9,942 nucleotides of DNA from Candidatus Pacearchaeota archaeon. GTDB taxonomy: Archaea > Nanobdellota > Nanobdellia > Pacearchaeales > GW2011-AR1. The notes beneath the pieces are model-generated. The model was not told where the DNA came from, ran no database searches, and was given only the letters and a program-made list of their open reading frames with translations. Location of the stretch: the NCBI GenBank assembly GCA_002688875.1, contig NZDU01000034.1:4439-14380 (forward strand), read 5' to 3'. A program made the position numbers and the translations under genes. Numbering within the stretch: the first letter of the stretch is position 1; each line of letters begins with the position of its first letter. Below are positions 1 to 5,913 of the stretch, one piece after another.

Positions 1-334
1 GGAGTTTTTGAAGGAACATAGGGTTAGTTTGATTGGGATGGATGTTTTGCAAGAGGATTTGGATGAGGTTTGTGATATGATTATGGAGAGGGCTCGAGGG
101 TGTAAGGGGTTTTATGTTAGTGTTGATGTTGGTTGTGTTGATCCTAGTTGTGCTCCTGGGGTTAATGGGGTTGATGTTGGGGGGTTGAGTAGTAGGGAGA
201 TGATTTATTTGGTTAAGAGGTTGAGAAAGTTGGATAATTTTAGGGGTGGGGATATTGTTGAGGTGAATCCTGAGAAGGATGTGAATGGGATGACTGTTGG
301 GTTGGCTTCGAGGCTGTTGGGGGAGATGGTGTGA
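1..334 (+). CDS. Ureohydrolase (arginase/agmatinase family), C-terminal part, 5' end outside window
   Basis: This is the last third or so of a manganese-dependent ureohydrolase, the family that hydrolyses guanidino compounds such as arginine or agmatine to urea. The reading frame is open to the left edge (GAG TTT TTG...), so the TTG at 8 is not the true start. The second metal-binding signature, normally S-x-D-x-D-x-x-D-P-x-x-A-P-G, is present as SVDVGCVDPSCAPG (about codons 119-160). It is followed by GGLSSRE and by EVNPEKD, whose Glu corresponds to the substrate-contacting Glu of arginase. The second Asp of the signature, a manganese ligand, is Gly here (GGT at 131-133). The protein ends at a normal family C-terminus (LASRLLGEMV). 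Substrate cannot be told from this fragment. Family assignment is firm; whether the enzyme is active is open because of the missing ligand. Confidence 0.88.
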   Translation, partial: EFLKEHRVSLIGMDVLQEDLDEVCDMIMERARGCKGFYVSVDVGCVDPSCAPGVNGVDVGGLSSREMIYLVKRLRKLDNFRGGDIVEVNPEKDVNGMTVGLASRLLGEMV

Positions 335-417
335 TTGAGGAGAAAATATAACTTGGAAAGTAAATCTGGGTTTATATAACTTCTGTGATGGAAAGAATGT
401 GTTTTAGTGAGGGTTTG

Positions 418-425
418 TTTATAAG
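418..425 (+). promoter_or_regulatory. Possible TATA box for the 450-947 gene
   Basis: TTTATAAG, centred about 28 nt before the ATG at 450. A stronger-looking TATA sequence (TTTATATAAC, 371-380) lies further upstream and would give a leader of about 50 nt. The nine-base string ATATAACTT occurs at 346-354 and again at 374-382, so more than one promoter is possible. Weak call. Confidence 0.35.
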
Positions 426-449
426 TTGAGATTGATGGTTATTATTTTA

Positions 450-947
450 ATGAGTGTTGGAGAAAGTAAGGTTGCAGAGAAGAGGTATCTTAGTGGTACT
501 GGTCTAAAAAGATTTGTTGAAAATTATGTTGATATAGCTTTTGGTATGTTAGGTGGTGGGGATGTTTGTTTAAGCGATTTTTACGATCAAACTATGGAGT
601 TGGTTGTTTATAATATTCCTGAAAGTTTAGTGAAAAAAGTGTATCGACCTTTTCATTCAGAATTATTTTGTAAAGATAATTCTCCTTTTGAGTTGATTAG
701 TAAAGAAGATGTCGGTGGGCAATACGTTATTACGCCTAGGTTTGCCAAATCTTTTGATAGGAGGAAATTTACTGATGAAATTGTTAAAAAATATGCTCCC
801 TATTTTGAATCTAGGATGGATTCTACAAATTATGGAGATAGTTTGGAATTAACTTCTGAAGAAATTGAAAGTTTTGAGGATTGGGTGAAGAGAGTTTCTA
901 TTACTAAGGTAGATTCTGATGGCTCTTTGGAATCTGCTGTTGCTTAA
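450..947 (+). CDS. Unrecognised soluble protein, about 165 aa
   Basis: I do not recognise a family. The protein is hydrophilic, with no signal peptide or membrane segment if it starts at the ATG at 450 (MSVGESKVAEKRY). The frame is open further upstream, with an ATG at 435 and TTGs at 426 and 432. The extra residues would be a short hydrophobic run (MVIIL) that looks spurious. A TATA-like TTTATAAG at 418-425 lies about 28 nt before the ATG at 450, which fits the leaderless pattern of other genes here and is why I chose that start. The N-terminal half is mixed; the C-terminal half has charged stretches that look helical (RRKFTDEIVKKYAPYF and a Glu-rich EEIESFEDW). It converges on the ERCC4 nuclease gene with a 33-bp gap. 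Codon choice looks less GT-biased than the ureohydrolase upstream. Confidence 0.7.
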   Translation: MSVGESKVAEKRYLSGTGLKRFVENYVDIAFGMLGGGDVCLSDFYDQTMELVVYNIPESLVKKVYRPFHSELFCKDNSPFELISKEDVGGQYVITPRFAKSFDRRKFTDEIVKKYAPYFESRMDSTNYGDSLELTSEEIESFEDWVKRVSITKVDSDGSLESAVA

Positions 948-980
948 GAATCAATTAGCTCTTTGAAATCACTTAATAGG

Positions 981-1003
981 TCAAGAGTCCAAAAGACTCT
1001 TGA
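981..1003. repeat. 9-bp perfect inverted repeat overlapping the stop codon of the ERCC4 nuclease gene
   Basis: TCAAGAGTC, loop CAAAA, GACTCTTGA: nine pairs and a five-base loop. The left arm includes the TGA stop of the minus-strand nuclease gene (981-983), so the stem encodes its last residues. It lies 33 bp after the end of the convergent 450-947 gene. It could mark or stabilise the 3' ends of the two converging transcripts. On the + side a T-run follows at about 1017-1021; on the minus side there is no T-run close by. Confidence 0.55.
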
Positions 1004-1652
1004 ATTCACCCGTCTGATTTTTCAAAACTTCTTTGATATCTTCTTCGGTTGCTGAGAATAGGTTGTTTAGGGTTTTGAATTTTTTTAATAGGAGTTGGGC
1101 TTTTTTTGGGCCGATGTTTGGGAAGGATTCTATGATGTATTGTTTTTGTTCGTTTTTTGTTTTTGGGATTCTTGAGTGGAGGGAGATTGGTTGGTTGGGT
1201 TTTAGTTGTTGTTTGGCTAGTGTTATTAGGTATTTTGCGGTTTCTTCGTAGTCTTTTGTTTGGATGATTGAGGCTTGGTTGTTGGTTGAGATTGAGGTGA
1301 TTAGGCCTCGTATGGCTTTGGAGATGTTGTCTTCTTCGTCTAGGACTTCTTGTAAGTCTCCTTCTATTATTAGTAGGGATTTGGGGTAGGCTTGCATTTG
1401 GGAAAGTTGTTGGATTAGGCGTTTGCTTATCATCGAGCTGATTAGGTCTGAGATGGTTTTTCTTTCGATTGCTACTGGGCCGATTATGTAGTCGGCTATT
1501 TTTAATGGTTTGATGAGTAGTTTTATTTGGGTTGATTTTTTTAGTTGTGATATGACTAATGAGTTTTTTTCGTGGATGTCGGCGACTACTAGTGGGATTG
1601 GTTTTGGTTTGCTATTTTTTCTTGTTTTTTTGAAGATGTTGTGGAGGGGCAT
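981..1652 (-). CDS. ERCC4/XPF-type structure-specific endonuclease with C-terminal HhH region
   Basis: This is the nuclease half of the XPF/Hef/Mus81 family, which cuts branched DNA such as forks and flaps 5' of the junction. The nuclease core spans about residues 20-150. It shows VVADIHE (D25 and E28, where the usual form is D-x-R-E), the ADY motif with D54, and the signature ERKTISD (E63, R64, K65, D69), followed by the family stretch LLIIEGDLQ. Residues about 174-223 form the tandem helix-hairpin-helix region. The first hairpin is clear (FPNIGPKKAQLLL); the second is degenerate (NQTGEFKSLL in place of a GIG-type turn) and the protein stops right after it. Length (223 aa) fits helicase-free archaeal XPF. 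The start ATG is 9 bp after the stop of the upstream membrane-protein gene. There is no Shine-Dalgarno, but a TATA-like CATAAATC lies about 26 nt upstream inside that gene. It probably works with the helicase encoded at 2560-4128. Confidence 0.9.
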   Translation of the reverse strand: MPLHNIFKKTRKNSKPKPIPLVVADIHEKNSLVISQLKKSTQIKLLIKPLKIADYIIGPVAIERKTISDLISSMISKRLIQQLSQMQAYPKSLLIIEGDLQEVLDEEDNISKAIRGLITSISTNNQASIIQTKDYEETAKYLITLAKQQLKPNQPISLHSRIPKTKNEQKQYIIESFPNIGPKKAQLLLKKFKTLNNLFSATEEDIKEVLKNQTGEFKSLLDS

Positions 1653-1661
1653 TTTTGATTT

Positions 1662-2516
1662 TTATTTTGGTTTTGATTTATGTGATTGGAAAGCTTCTAC
1701 GAAAAAAATGGCTGCTAAGCTGTATAGAATTGCAAATTGGCAGTAGACTGATGGGAAATTGTAATTTACTAGTGGGATGATGACAAATAATATCATCGAG
1801 GTTGTTATCATAAATAATGTGATTAGAGTCATAATATTGTAGAAAGTTTTTTCCGAATTGTATTTTGTTGAGATAAATATTATTAATAGCATTATAATAA
1901 TTAGTATAATGTTTATAATGGACCAGGGCCAGATATAATTGATATTTTTTAATATGGATGCTATTAGGATTATTTCTGTTAGTACTACTGCTATTGGAAC
2001 TAGGTATAATGCGAATCTCAATTTCCAATTATCTTTTATTTTGTTTAAATTTTTTTTATCTTTTATTAGTATATATAATCCGTAAAGGGGATATGTGAAA
2101 TAATGTGCCAAGTAAATCCACATTAAGATCTTGTTCTGGTTAAATATGAGGTTCCTTACAGTTATGAAAAATGAGCTACAAGTGCCTAAGATTATGAAAT
2201 TTGGATGTAGTAATGCTACCAGTATATAGAATAGGGGGATGGAATAAAATATTTTGTTTAATTTTTTATTTGATAAGTCGTAAAATAATTGCATTCCTAA
2301 AACAGGTAGTAGGGTGTATACTATAAAACCTAGTCTGGGCCATAGATAGTTGTCTGAAGTACATAGAAAAAATTCTGTTAGTTGATATAATCCTAGTAGT
2401 AGGACAAATAATGGAATTATCCTTAGTCTTTTATCTTTGATTCTTTTTAATAAATAGATAACTATTCCAAATTCGATTATTGCAGTGGTTATTGAGATTA
2501 AAGGCGTGAAACACAT
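1662..2516 (-). CDS. Polytopic membrane protein, about 284 aa, with an MCF N-terminus
   Basis: The protein is highly hydrophobic, with about eight predicted membrane segments. They start at roughly residues 5-22, 33-50, 60-78, 90-110, 130-152, 168-190, 194-215 and 230-275, the last stretch holding one or two spans. Short Lys-rich loops separate them, and the C-terminus is basic (QSHKSKPK). The opening MCFTPLISITTAIIE with a TEFF motif near residue 47 resembles the widespread small membrane family whose members begin MCFS-x-x-A-S (annotated DUF6629, from memory). No function is known to me. It lies between the helicase and nuclease genes, on the same strand. It has its own good TATA box 25 nt upstream of the ATG and only 9 bp before the nuclease gene, so it can form an operon with the nuclease. 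A role in DNA repair is not indicated by its sequence. Confidence 0.82.
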   Translation of the reverse strand: MCFTPLISITTAIIEFGIVIYLLKRIKDKRLRIIPLFVLLLGLYQLTEFFLCTSDNYLWPRLGFIVYTLLPVLGMQLFYDLSNKKLNKIFYSIPLFYILVALLHPNFIILGTCSSFFITVRNLIFNQNKILMWIYLAHYFTYPLYGLYILIKDKKNLNKIKDNWKLRFALYLVPIAVVLTEIILIASILKNINYIWPWSIINIILIIIMLLIIFISTKYNSEKTFYNIMTLITLFMITTSMILFVIIPLVNYNFPSVYCQFAILYSLAAIFFVEAFQSHKSKPK

Positions 2517-2537
2517 ATGAATTAGGGGTTAGTGTTT

Positions 2538-2545
2538 TTTATAAA
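2538..2545 (-). promoter_or_regulatory. TATA box of the MCF membrane-protein gene
   Basis: TTTATAAA on the minus strand (also on + here), centred about 25 nt before the ATG at 2514-2516. This implies a leaderless transcript. It sits in the 43-bp gap after the helicase stop codon, so the membrane protein and nuclease can be transcribed apart from the helicase. Confidence 0.6.
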
Positions 2546-2559
2546 TCTGATGTATTTTG

Positions 2560-4128
2560 TTAAAACAAAGTCTTCTGTTCTTTAGTTTTTCTTAGTTTTA
2601 ATTCTTTTCCTGAATCTAATTCGTCTTTGATGGATTCTATTGAGGAGTACATTCTTTTTTCTCGGCTCATGGATGTGTAGTAGAATATTTCGTCTAAGGT
2701 GTCGAGGGTTAATAGGACTATGGATTTTCCTTTCATTAATCTTGCGGTTCTTCCTCTTCTTTGGATTGAGCGGATTGCGCTTGGAATTGGTTCATAGAAG
2801 ATTACGGAGTTTACTTCTGGGATGTCTAGGCCTTCTTCGGCAATTGAAGTTGCGCAGATTACGTTGATTTCTCCTTCTCGGAATTGATTCATGATTTGTT
2901 GTTGTTCTTTTTGGGAGAGTCCTGAATTTGCTTTCTTTGCTTGGCCTACAAAAGTTTTTGCTTTGATTTTTGGGATTTTATTTATTTCTTCTGAGATTTT
3001 TAATACTGTGTCTCGGAATTGGCTGAAGATTATTGTTTTGTTTTTTGGGTTTTCTTTTATTGCTTGTTCGATTAATGAGACTATCTCTAAGAGTTTAGGG
3101 TGTTCTATATTTTTTGAGATGAGTTCGTTTATTTTCATTGATGCTTGATTAAATTCTTTGCTTTTTGTGATGTGTAGTACTGCTTTTGATTTCTTTTTTG
3201 CTGCTTGTTCGTAAATTGATCTTATGTAGTTTGAGGTTGTGTAGAGGGTTTGGGTTTCGAAGAGTTCTATTAGATGGGATAATTTAATTGCTTGTGCTGC
3301 TACGCTGGCTCCGATTAAACGGTTGAAGTTTTTACCTCCTATGTTCATGGTTGCTATGAGTTGTTGTTGGAGTTTTAGGATGTTGGTTTTTGTTGGGGGT
3401 GCAAATAATAATTTTCTGTTTTTTAGTTCTTGGACTTTTCTGTCATATAGGGATTTTATTAATTTGTCTATTTCCTGAAATGGCTGTGGGAATTCTAATC
3501 TTATTGTGTTAAATTCTAGTTCTTGTAAGTATTCTTTAACGTCATCGGAATCTCTTGTTCTAATTTCTATGGATTCTATTCCTAAGTTTATTGCTATTTG
3601 TTTTACTTTTTCTTTTTCGGTTCCTGGGCTTGCTGTGAGTCCTAGGATTTTTGGGTTTTTTGCTTGTTCTTTGTATTTTTCAGAGATGAGAGTGTATGCG
3701 TAGTTTTTTAGGCAACGGTGGCATTCGTCTTCGATTAAAAGTGATACGTCTTCTAATGAGTATAGATTGTTTTTTAGGTCGTTTCTTATGCATTGGGGAG
3801 TTGAGAATATTATGTCTGAACGTTCCCATAGGTCTCTTCTTTTTTCTGCAGGAGTTTTTCCGGTGAATAGAGTTAGTTCGGCGAAAAGTTCTGGGAGGTG
3901 TTTTTGGAAATAGGTGAGGTGTTGTTCGGCTAGTGGTCTGGTTGGGGCGAGGAATAATGTTTTAGTTGCTGGATGTTTTTTTTGGGTGTGGATGGAGAGC
4001 ATGAGGGCTATGAGGGTTTTACCTAGGCCTGTTGGAAGGACAACTAAGCAGTTTTTTTCTTTGCAACGGTTGAAAATCTGTTTTTGGTATTTTCTGGGGT
4101 GGATTGTGGTTAGGGTTTCGTGGGGCAT
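2560..4128 (-). CDS. Hef/FANCM-type superfamily 2 DNA helicase (helicase half only)
   Basis: An ATP-dependent helicase acting on stalled forks and branched DNA, matching the N-terminal half of archaeal Hef. Motifs in order: LPTGLGKT (31-38, Walker A), APTRPLAEQH (61-70), DECH (134-137, where Hef usually has DEAH), TASPG (165-169), IIFSQFRDT (366-374), ATSIAEEGLDIPEV (426-439) and QRRGRTAR (456-463). The stretch between motifs III and IV (about 215-335) fits the helical insertion domain of Hef/FANCM. At 522 aa the protein ends where fused Hef continues into its ERCC4 nuclease; that nuclease is a separate downstream gene (981-1652). The C-terminus KEQKTLF loosely resembles a PCNA-binding motif but is too short to call. 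The ATG is the only good start; a weak TATA-like CTTAATAA (4150-4157) lies about 25 nt upstream. Confidence 0.93.
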   Translation of the reverse strand: MPHETLTTIHPRKYQKQIFNRCKEKNCLVVLPTGLGKTLIALMLSIHTQKKHPATKTLFLAPTRPLAEQHLTYFQKHLPELFAELTLFTGKTPAEKRRDLWERSDIIFSTPQCIRNDLKNNLYSLEDVSLLIEDECHRCLKNYAYTLISEKYKEQAKNPKILGLTASPGTEKEKVKQIAINLGIESIEIRTRDSDDVKEYLQELEFNTIRLEFPQPFQEIDKLIKSLYDRKVQELKNRKLLFAPPTKTNILKLQQQLIATMNIGGKNFNRLIGASVAAQAIKLSHLIELFETQTLYTTSNYIRSIYEQAAKKKSKAVLHITKSKEFNQASMKINELISKNIEHPKLLEIVSLIEQAIKENPKNKTIIFSQFRDTVLKISEEINKIPKIKAKTFVGQAKKANSGLSQKEQQQIMNQFREGEINVICATSIAEEGLDIPEVNSVIFYEPIPSAIRSIQRRGRTARLMKGKSIVLLTLDTLDEIFYYTSMSREKRMYSSIESIKDELDSGKELKLRKTKEQKTLF

Positions 4129-4149
4129 TTAGGTATAAGAAGGAAAGGG

Positions 4150-4157
4150 TTATTAAG
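4150..4157 (-). promoter_or_regulatory. Weak TATA-like element upstream of the helicase gene
   Basis: CTTAATAA on the minus strand, centred about 25.5 nt before the helicase ATG. The spacing matches the other leaderless promoters in the window; the sequence match is poor. It lies next to the end of the 4160-4624 gene on the same strand, so readthrough from the ATPase operon is also possible. Confidence 0.35.
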
Positions 4158-4159
4158 GT

Positions 4160-4624
4160 TTATTGTAAATTTGGTAAGTTATCGTCTTTTAAGGTACCCA
4201 TATATTTTGCTGTTGTAATTGCGGCTAAGAAATAGACTGGTGTTGTGATAATATCTGCGGTGATAGATGCTCCACTACTTGAGTAATCTATACTTAGGAG
4301 ATACTTCATGAGGGCAGTTCTACTTATTCCATATGCTATTTCGGCTGCAGCTACTGCGGGGAGTAGTTTTCTTACTCCATCACTTGCTAGTTTTTTTAGG
4401 TTCCAATGATTGTCGGTTTTATAAGTTTCTTTGTTATCTCTTGCATGAAATCCAAGTAGGCTAAACCATCCGGTTAGAGATTCTCCAGCAGTAGAGCTTA
4501 TTAGGATCGCTGTTTCATTGTCTATAACTAGATCTGATAGTTCAGCACCAATGACTCCTCCAAGATAATATGGAGGGGTTGAAAGTGCTATGTTTTTTGT
4601 AAATTCAAGGGTTTTGTTTTTCAT
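4160..4624 (-). CDS. Small membrane protein, about 154 aa, downstream partner of the AAA ATPase
   Basis: The protein has about four hydrophobic segments: around residues 18-34 (a PPYYLGGVIG turn), 38-60 (ILISSTAGESLTGWFSLLG), 88-110 (LLPAVAAAEIAYGI) and 118-142 (ITADIITTPVYFLAAITTA). A charged central loop (HARDNKETYKTDNHWNLKK) separates the two pairs. It is Gly/Ala/Ser-rich, without cysteine or an obvious catalytic motif, and has no signal peptide. I have an impression of similar four-span proteins in archaea but cannot name a family. Its ATG is 8 bp after the ATPase stop, on the same strand and without its own TATA box, so the two are probably co-transcribed. The + strand here is not strongly G/T-rich, as in the ATPase gene. 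Confidence 0.78.
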   Translation of the reverse strand: MKNKTLEFTKNIALSTPPYYLGGVIGAELSDLVIDNETAILISSTAGESLTGWFSLLGFHARDNKETYKTDNHWNLKKLASDGVRKLLPAVAAAEIAYGISRTALMKYLLSIDYSSSGASITADIITTPVYFLAAITTAKYMGTLKDDNLPNLQ

Positions 4625-4632
4625 TTTTAATT

Positions 4633-5805
4633 TTAGAATCCCATCATCCCATATATTCGAGACTTAGTTAGATCATTTCTTTCGTGAATCTGGACAGGAG
4701 ATTGGTTTAAGTCGTAAATTCTCCAGTTTTTTGGAAGATTATTAACTACAATAGGGGAATGAGTAGAAACAAACATCTGATGATTAGCCTGACTTACCAT
4801 TCTTTCTAATATGCTTGCCATTTTCTGTTGCCCATTTGTATCCAATCCAGAATCAACTTCGTCTAGTAATGTAATCCCATTATTGGATTTAATTTCCCCC
4901 GTATCTAAAAAATCTAGATAATCTGCTAAATACCTAAGATTAAATTGTCCATGCGATAATATACTTCTCTCATGGATTTTTGCTGCTTTTTTTAAGTCTT
5001 CATCTCCCCGATATTCAACTTTTTGTCTAAAAAATTTAATTGGTTGAAAATAAGCAATCTTTCCCTTTAGATTGTCACTTCTTCTGACAATTTCTGGACC
5101 TTTTGGATATTCTCCTCTATGTTTTTCTTCATCCCAAACAGTCTCAAGACCAATACCTAACTTGGGCACGTATCTAAATTCTTCAATATCTATATCGTCT
5201 TTAACTTTCCATAGAAAACCTTCACCAAATCCGTAGGTATTATCAAGTTTGTGATTATCTTGGCTCATATCTAAAAATGAAACAACTGCAAAAGGTTTTT
5301 GCCAAACGGATCTGCTAGAATCGTATATTGCAGAATGTTGCCTTTCGGAGATTTCCCTTGATCCTTGAGCTTCAACAAAATCATAATATGACTTATCTTT
5401 TTTATATTTGTAATGCCCTGCGAAATTTAAATTTTGGACGTTTTTATTTTCGAAGAGTTCTCTTTCTTCAGAAGAGAAGAGTAAAACTCTCCTATTAGCT
5501 AAGAATATTGGATAGTGTGCTTCTCTATCATTGTCCCAATCACACTTTATGGCGTTTCCAGCACTTGGACCTTCGCAAAATTCCACTCCCTCAGGCTCTA
5601 ATCCCATTGGAGCAGAAGCTAAATGTTTCAACAGTACACTTTTGCCCCTTCCATTAGCTCCAATAAAAATATTACCTTTTGAACTAAAGTTGATGGAATA
5701 TGGAAATTTAATTGGAGGATTTTCTACATCTTTAAATGCAGATCTTAAGATACTTCTTTCTGCTACATGTAAATTCAAATATTGCAGATCTAATTCTCTA
5801 TCCAT
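4633..5805 (-). CDS. ABC-type AAA ATPase (RecF/SMC-like, AAA_15/AAA_21 class), about 390 aa
   Basis: A soluble ATPase of the class used in DNA repair and phage defence rather than a transporter. Walker A is GANGRGKS (residues 49-56); the ABC signature is LSHGQ (283-287, usually LSGGQ); Walker B is ITLLDE (311-316), followed by the D-loop SGLD (319-322) and the switch histidine in STHS (H349). Between Walker A and the signature lie about 225 residues without coiled coil, rich in aromatic and charged residues, with no recognised domain. No TOPRIM or nuclease domain follows; the protein ends KSRIYGMMGF. I use the ATG at 5803-5805; an in-frame TTG two codons upstream is less likely. A palindromic TATA (5841-5850) would give a leader of about 14 nt. 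It is followed after 8 bp by a membrane-protein gene and faces a TrmB regulator. Base composition differs from its neighbours: C exceeds G on the + strand. Confidence 0.88.
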   Translation of the reverse strand: MDRELDLQYLNLHVAERSILRSAFKDVENPPIKFPYSINFSSKGNIFIGANGRGKSVLLKHLASAPMGLEPEGVEFCEGPSAGNAIKCDWDNDREAHYPIFLANRRVLLFSSEERELFENKNVQNLNFAGHYKYKKDKSYYDFVEAQGSREISERQHSAIYDSSRSVWQKPFAVVSFLDMSQDNHKLDNTYGFGEGFLWKVKDDIDIEEFRYVPKLGIGLETVWDEEKHRGEYPKGPEIVRRSDNLKGKIAYFQPIKFFRQKVEYRGDEDLKKAAKIHERSILSHGQFNLRYLADYLDFLDTGEIKSNNGITLLDEVDSGLDTNGQQKMASILERMVSQANHQMFVSTHSPIVVNNLPKNWRIYDLNQSPVQIHERNDLTKSRIYGMMGF

Positions 5806-5840
5806 TTTCAATTCTCAGTAAAATTCTTATCAACATTCCC

Positions 5841-5850
5841 TATTTAAATA
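5841..5850 (-). promoter_or_regulatory. TATA box of the ATPase/membrane-protein operon
   Basis: TATTTAAATA, a perfect palindrome, centred 40 nt upstream of the ATG at 5805. With the usual TATA-to-start distance, transcription would begin near 5819, giving a short leader. It abuts the left half of the dyad element at 5853-5877, so a bound protein there could block TFB/TBP. Confidence 0.55.
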
Positions 5851-5852
5851 TC

Positions 5853-5877
5853 ATCACCCCTGTGCAATAGGTGTGAT
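5853..5877. promoter_or_regulatory. Dyad operator candidate between the divergent ATPase and TrmB promoters
   Basis: ATCACCCC, nine-base spacer, GGTGTGAT: the arms match at seven of eight positions as inverted repeats. It sits between the two divergent TATA boxes, with its centre (5865) about 20 nt from one and 22 nt from the other. The half-sites ATCAC/GTGAT resemble those of the TATCAC-N5-GTGATA motif bound by TrmBL1 in Thermococcales, though the spacing is longer. The adjacent gene encodes a TrmB-family protein, which is the natural candidate to bind here. Confidence 0.5.
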
Positions 5878-5883
5878 AGAAAG

Positions 5884-5891
5884 ATATTTAA
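5884..5891 (+). promoter_or_regulatory. TATA box of the TrmB-family regulator gene
   Basis: ATATTTAA preceded by a purine run (AGAAAG, BRE-like), centred 26.5 nt before the ATG at 5914. This spacing predicts a leaderless mRNA starting at or next to the start codon. Confidence 0.7.
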
Positions 5892-5913
5892 GTGGGAATT
5901 TTGTTTAATTGTT

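Noticed and set aside
8..10. TTG at 8 as the start of the ureohydrolase
   Set aside because: Only the C-terminal signature is present, and the frame is open to base 2; the gene begins outside the window.
388..429. Short ORF of 13 codons before the 450-947 gene
   Set aside because: Too short, no family signal, and it overlaps the likely promoter; an upstream-ORF role cannot be supported.
981..1003. Classical rho-independent terminator
   Set aside because: A stem is present but no T-run follows directly on either strand; archaeal terminators rely on T-runs, so only an inverted repeat is reported.
1678..2028. 116-codon ORF in another frame of the membrane-protein gene
   Set aside because: It is a shadow of the membrane-protein gene: Asn/Tyr/Ile-rich low-complexity product with no motif.
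4108..4128. Transposase, integrase or insertion-sequence ends around the 4160-5811 block
   Set aside because: No terminal inverted repeats, target duplications or recombinase genes could be seen at the block edges, so transfer is argued from composition only.
4633..5805. ABC transporter ATP-binding subunit, with 4160-4624 as permease
   Set aside because: The ATPase has a large insertion between Walker A and the signature and a RecF/SMC-like layout, and the membrane protein is small without permease features.
5806..5811. TTG at 5811 as start of the ATPase
   Set aside because: It adds two codons only, and an ATG follows at 5805 with the expected N-terminus; no promoter or ribosome-site spacing favours the TTG.
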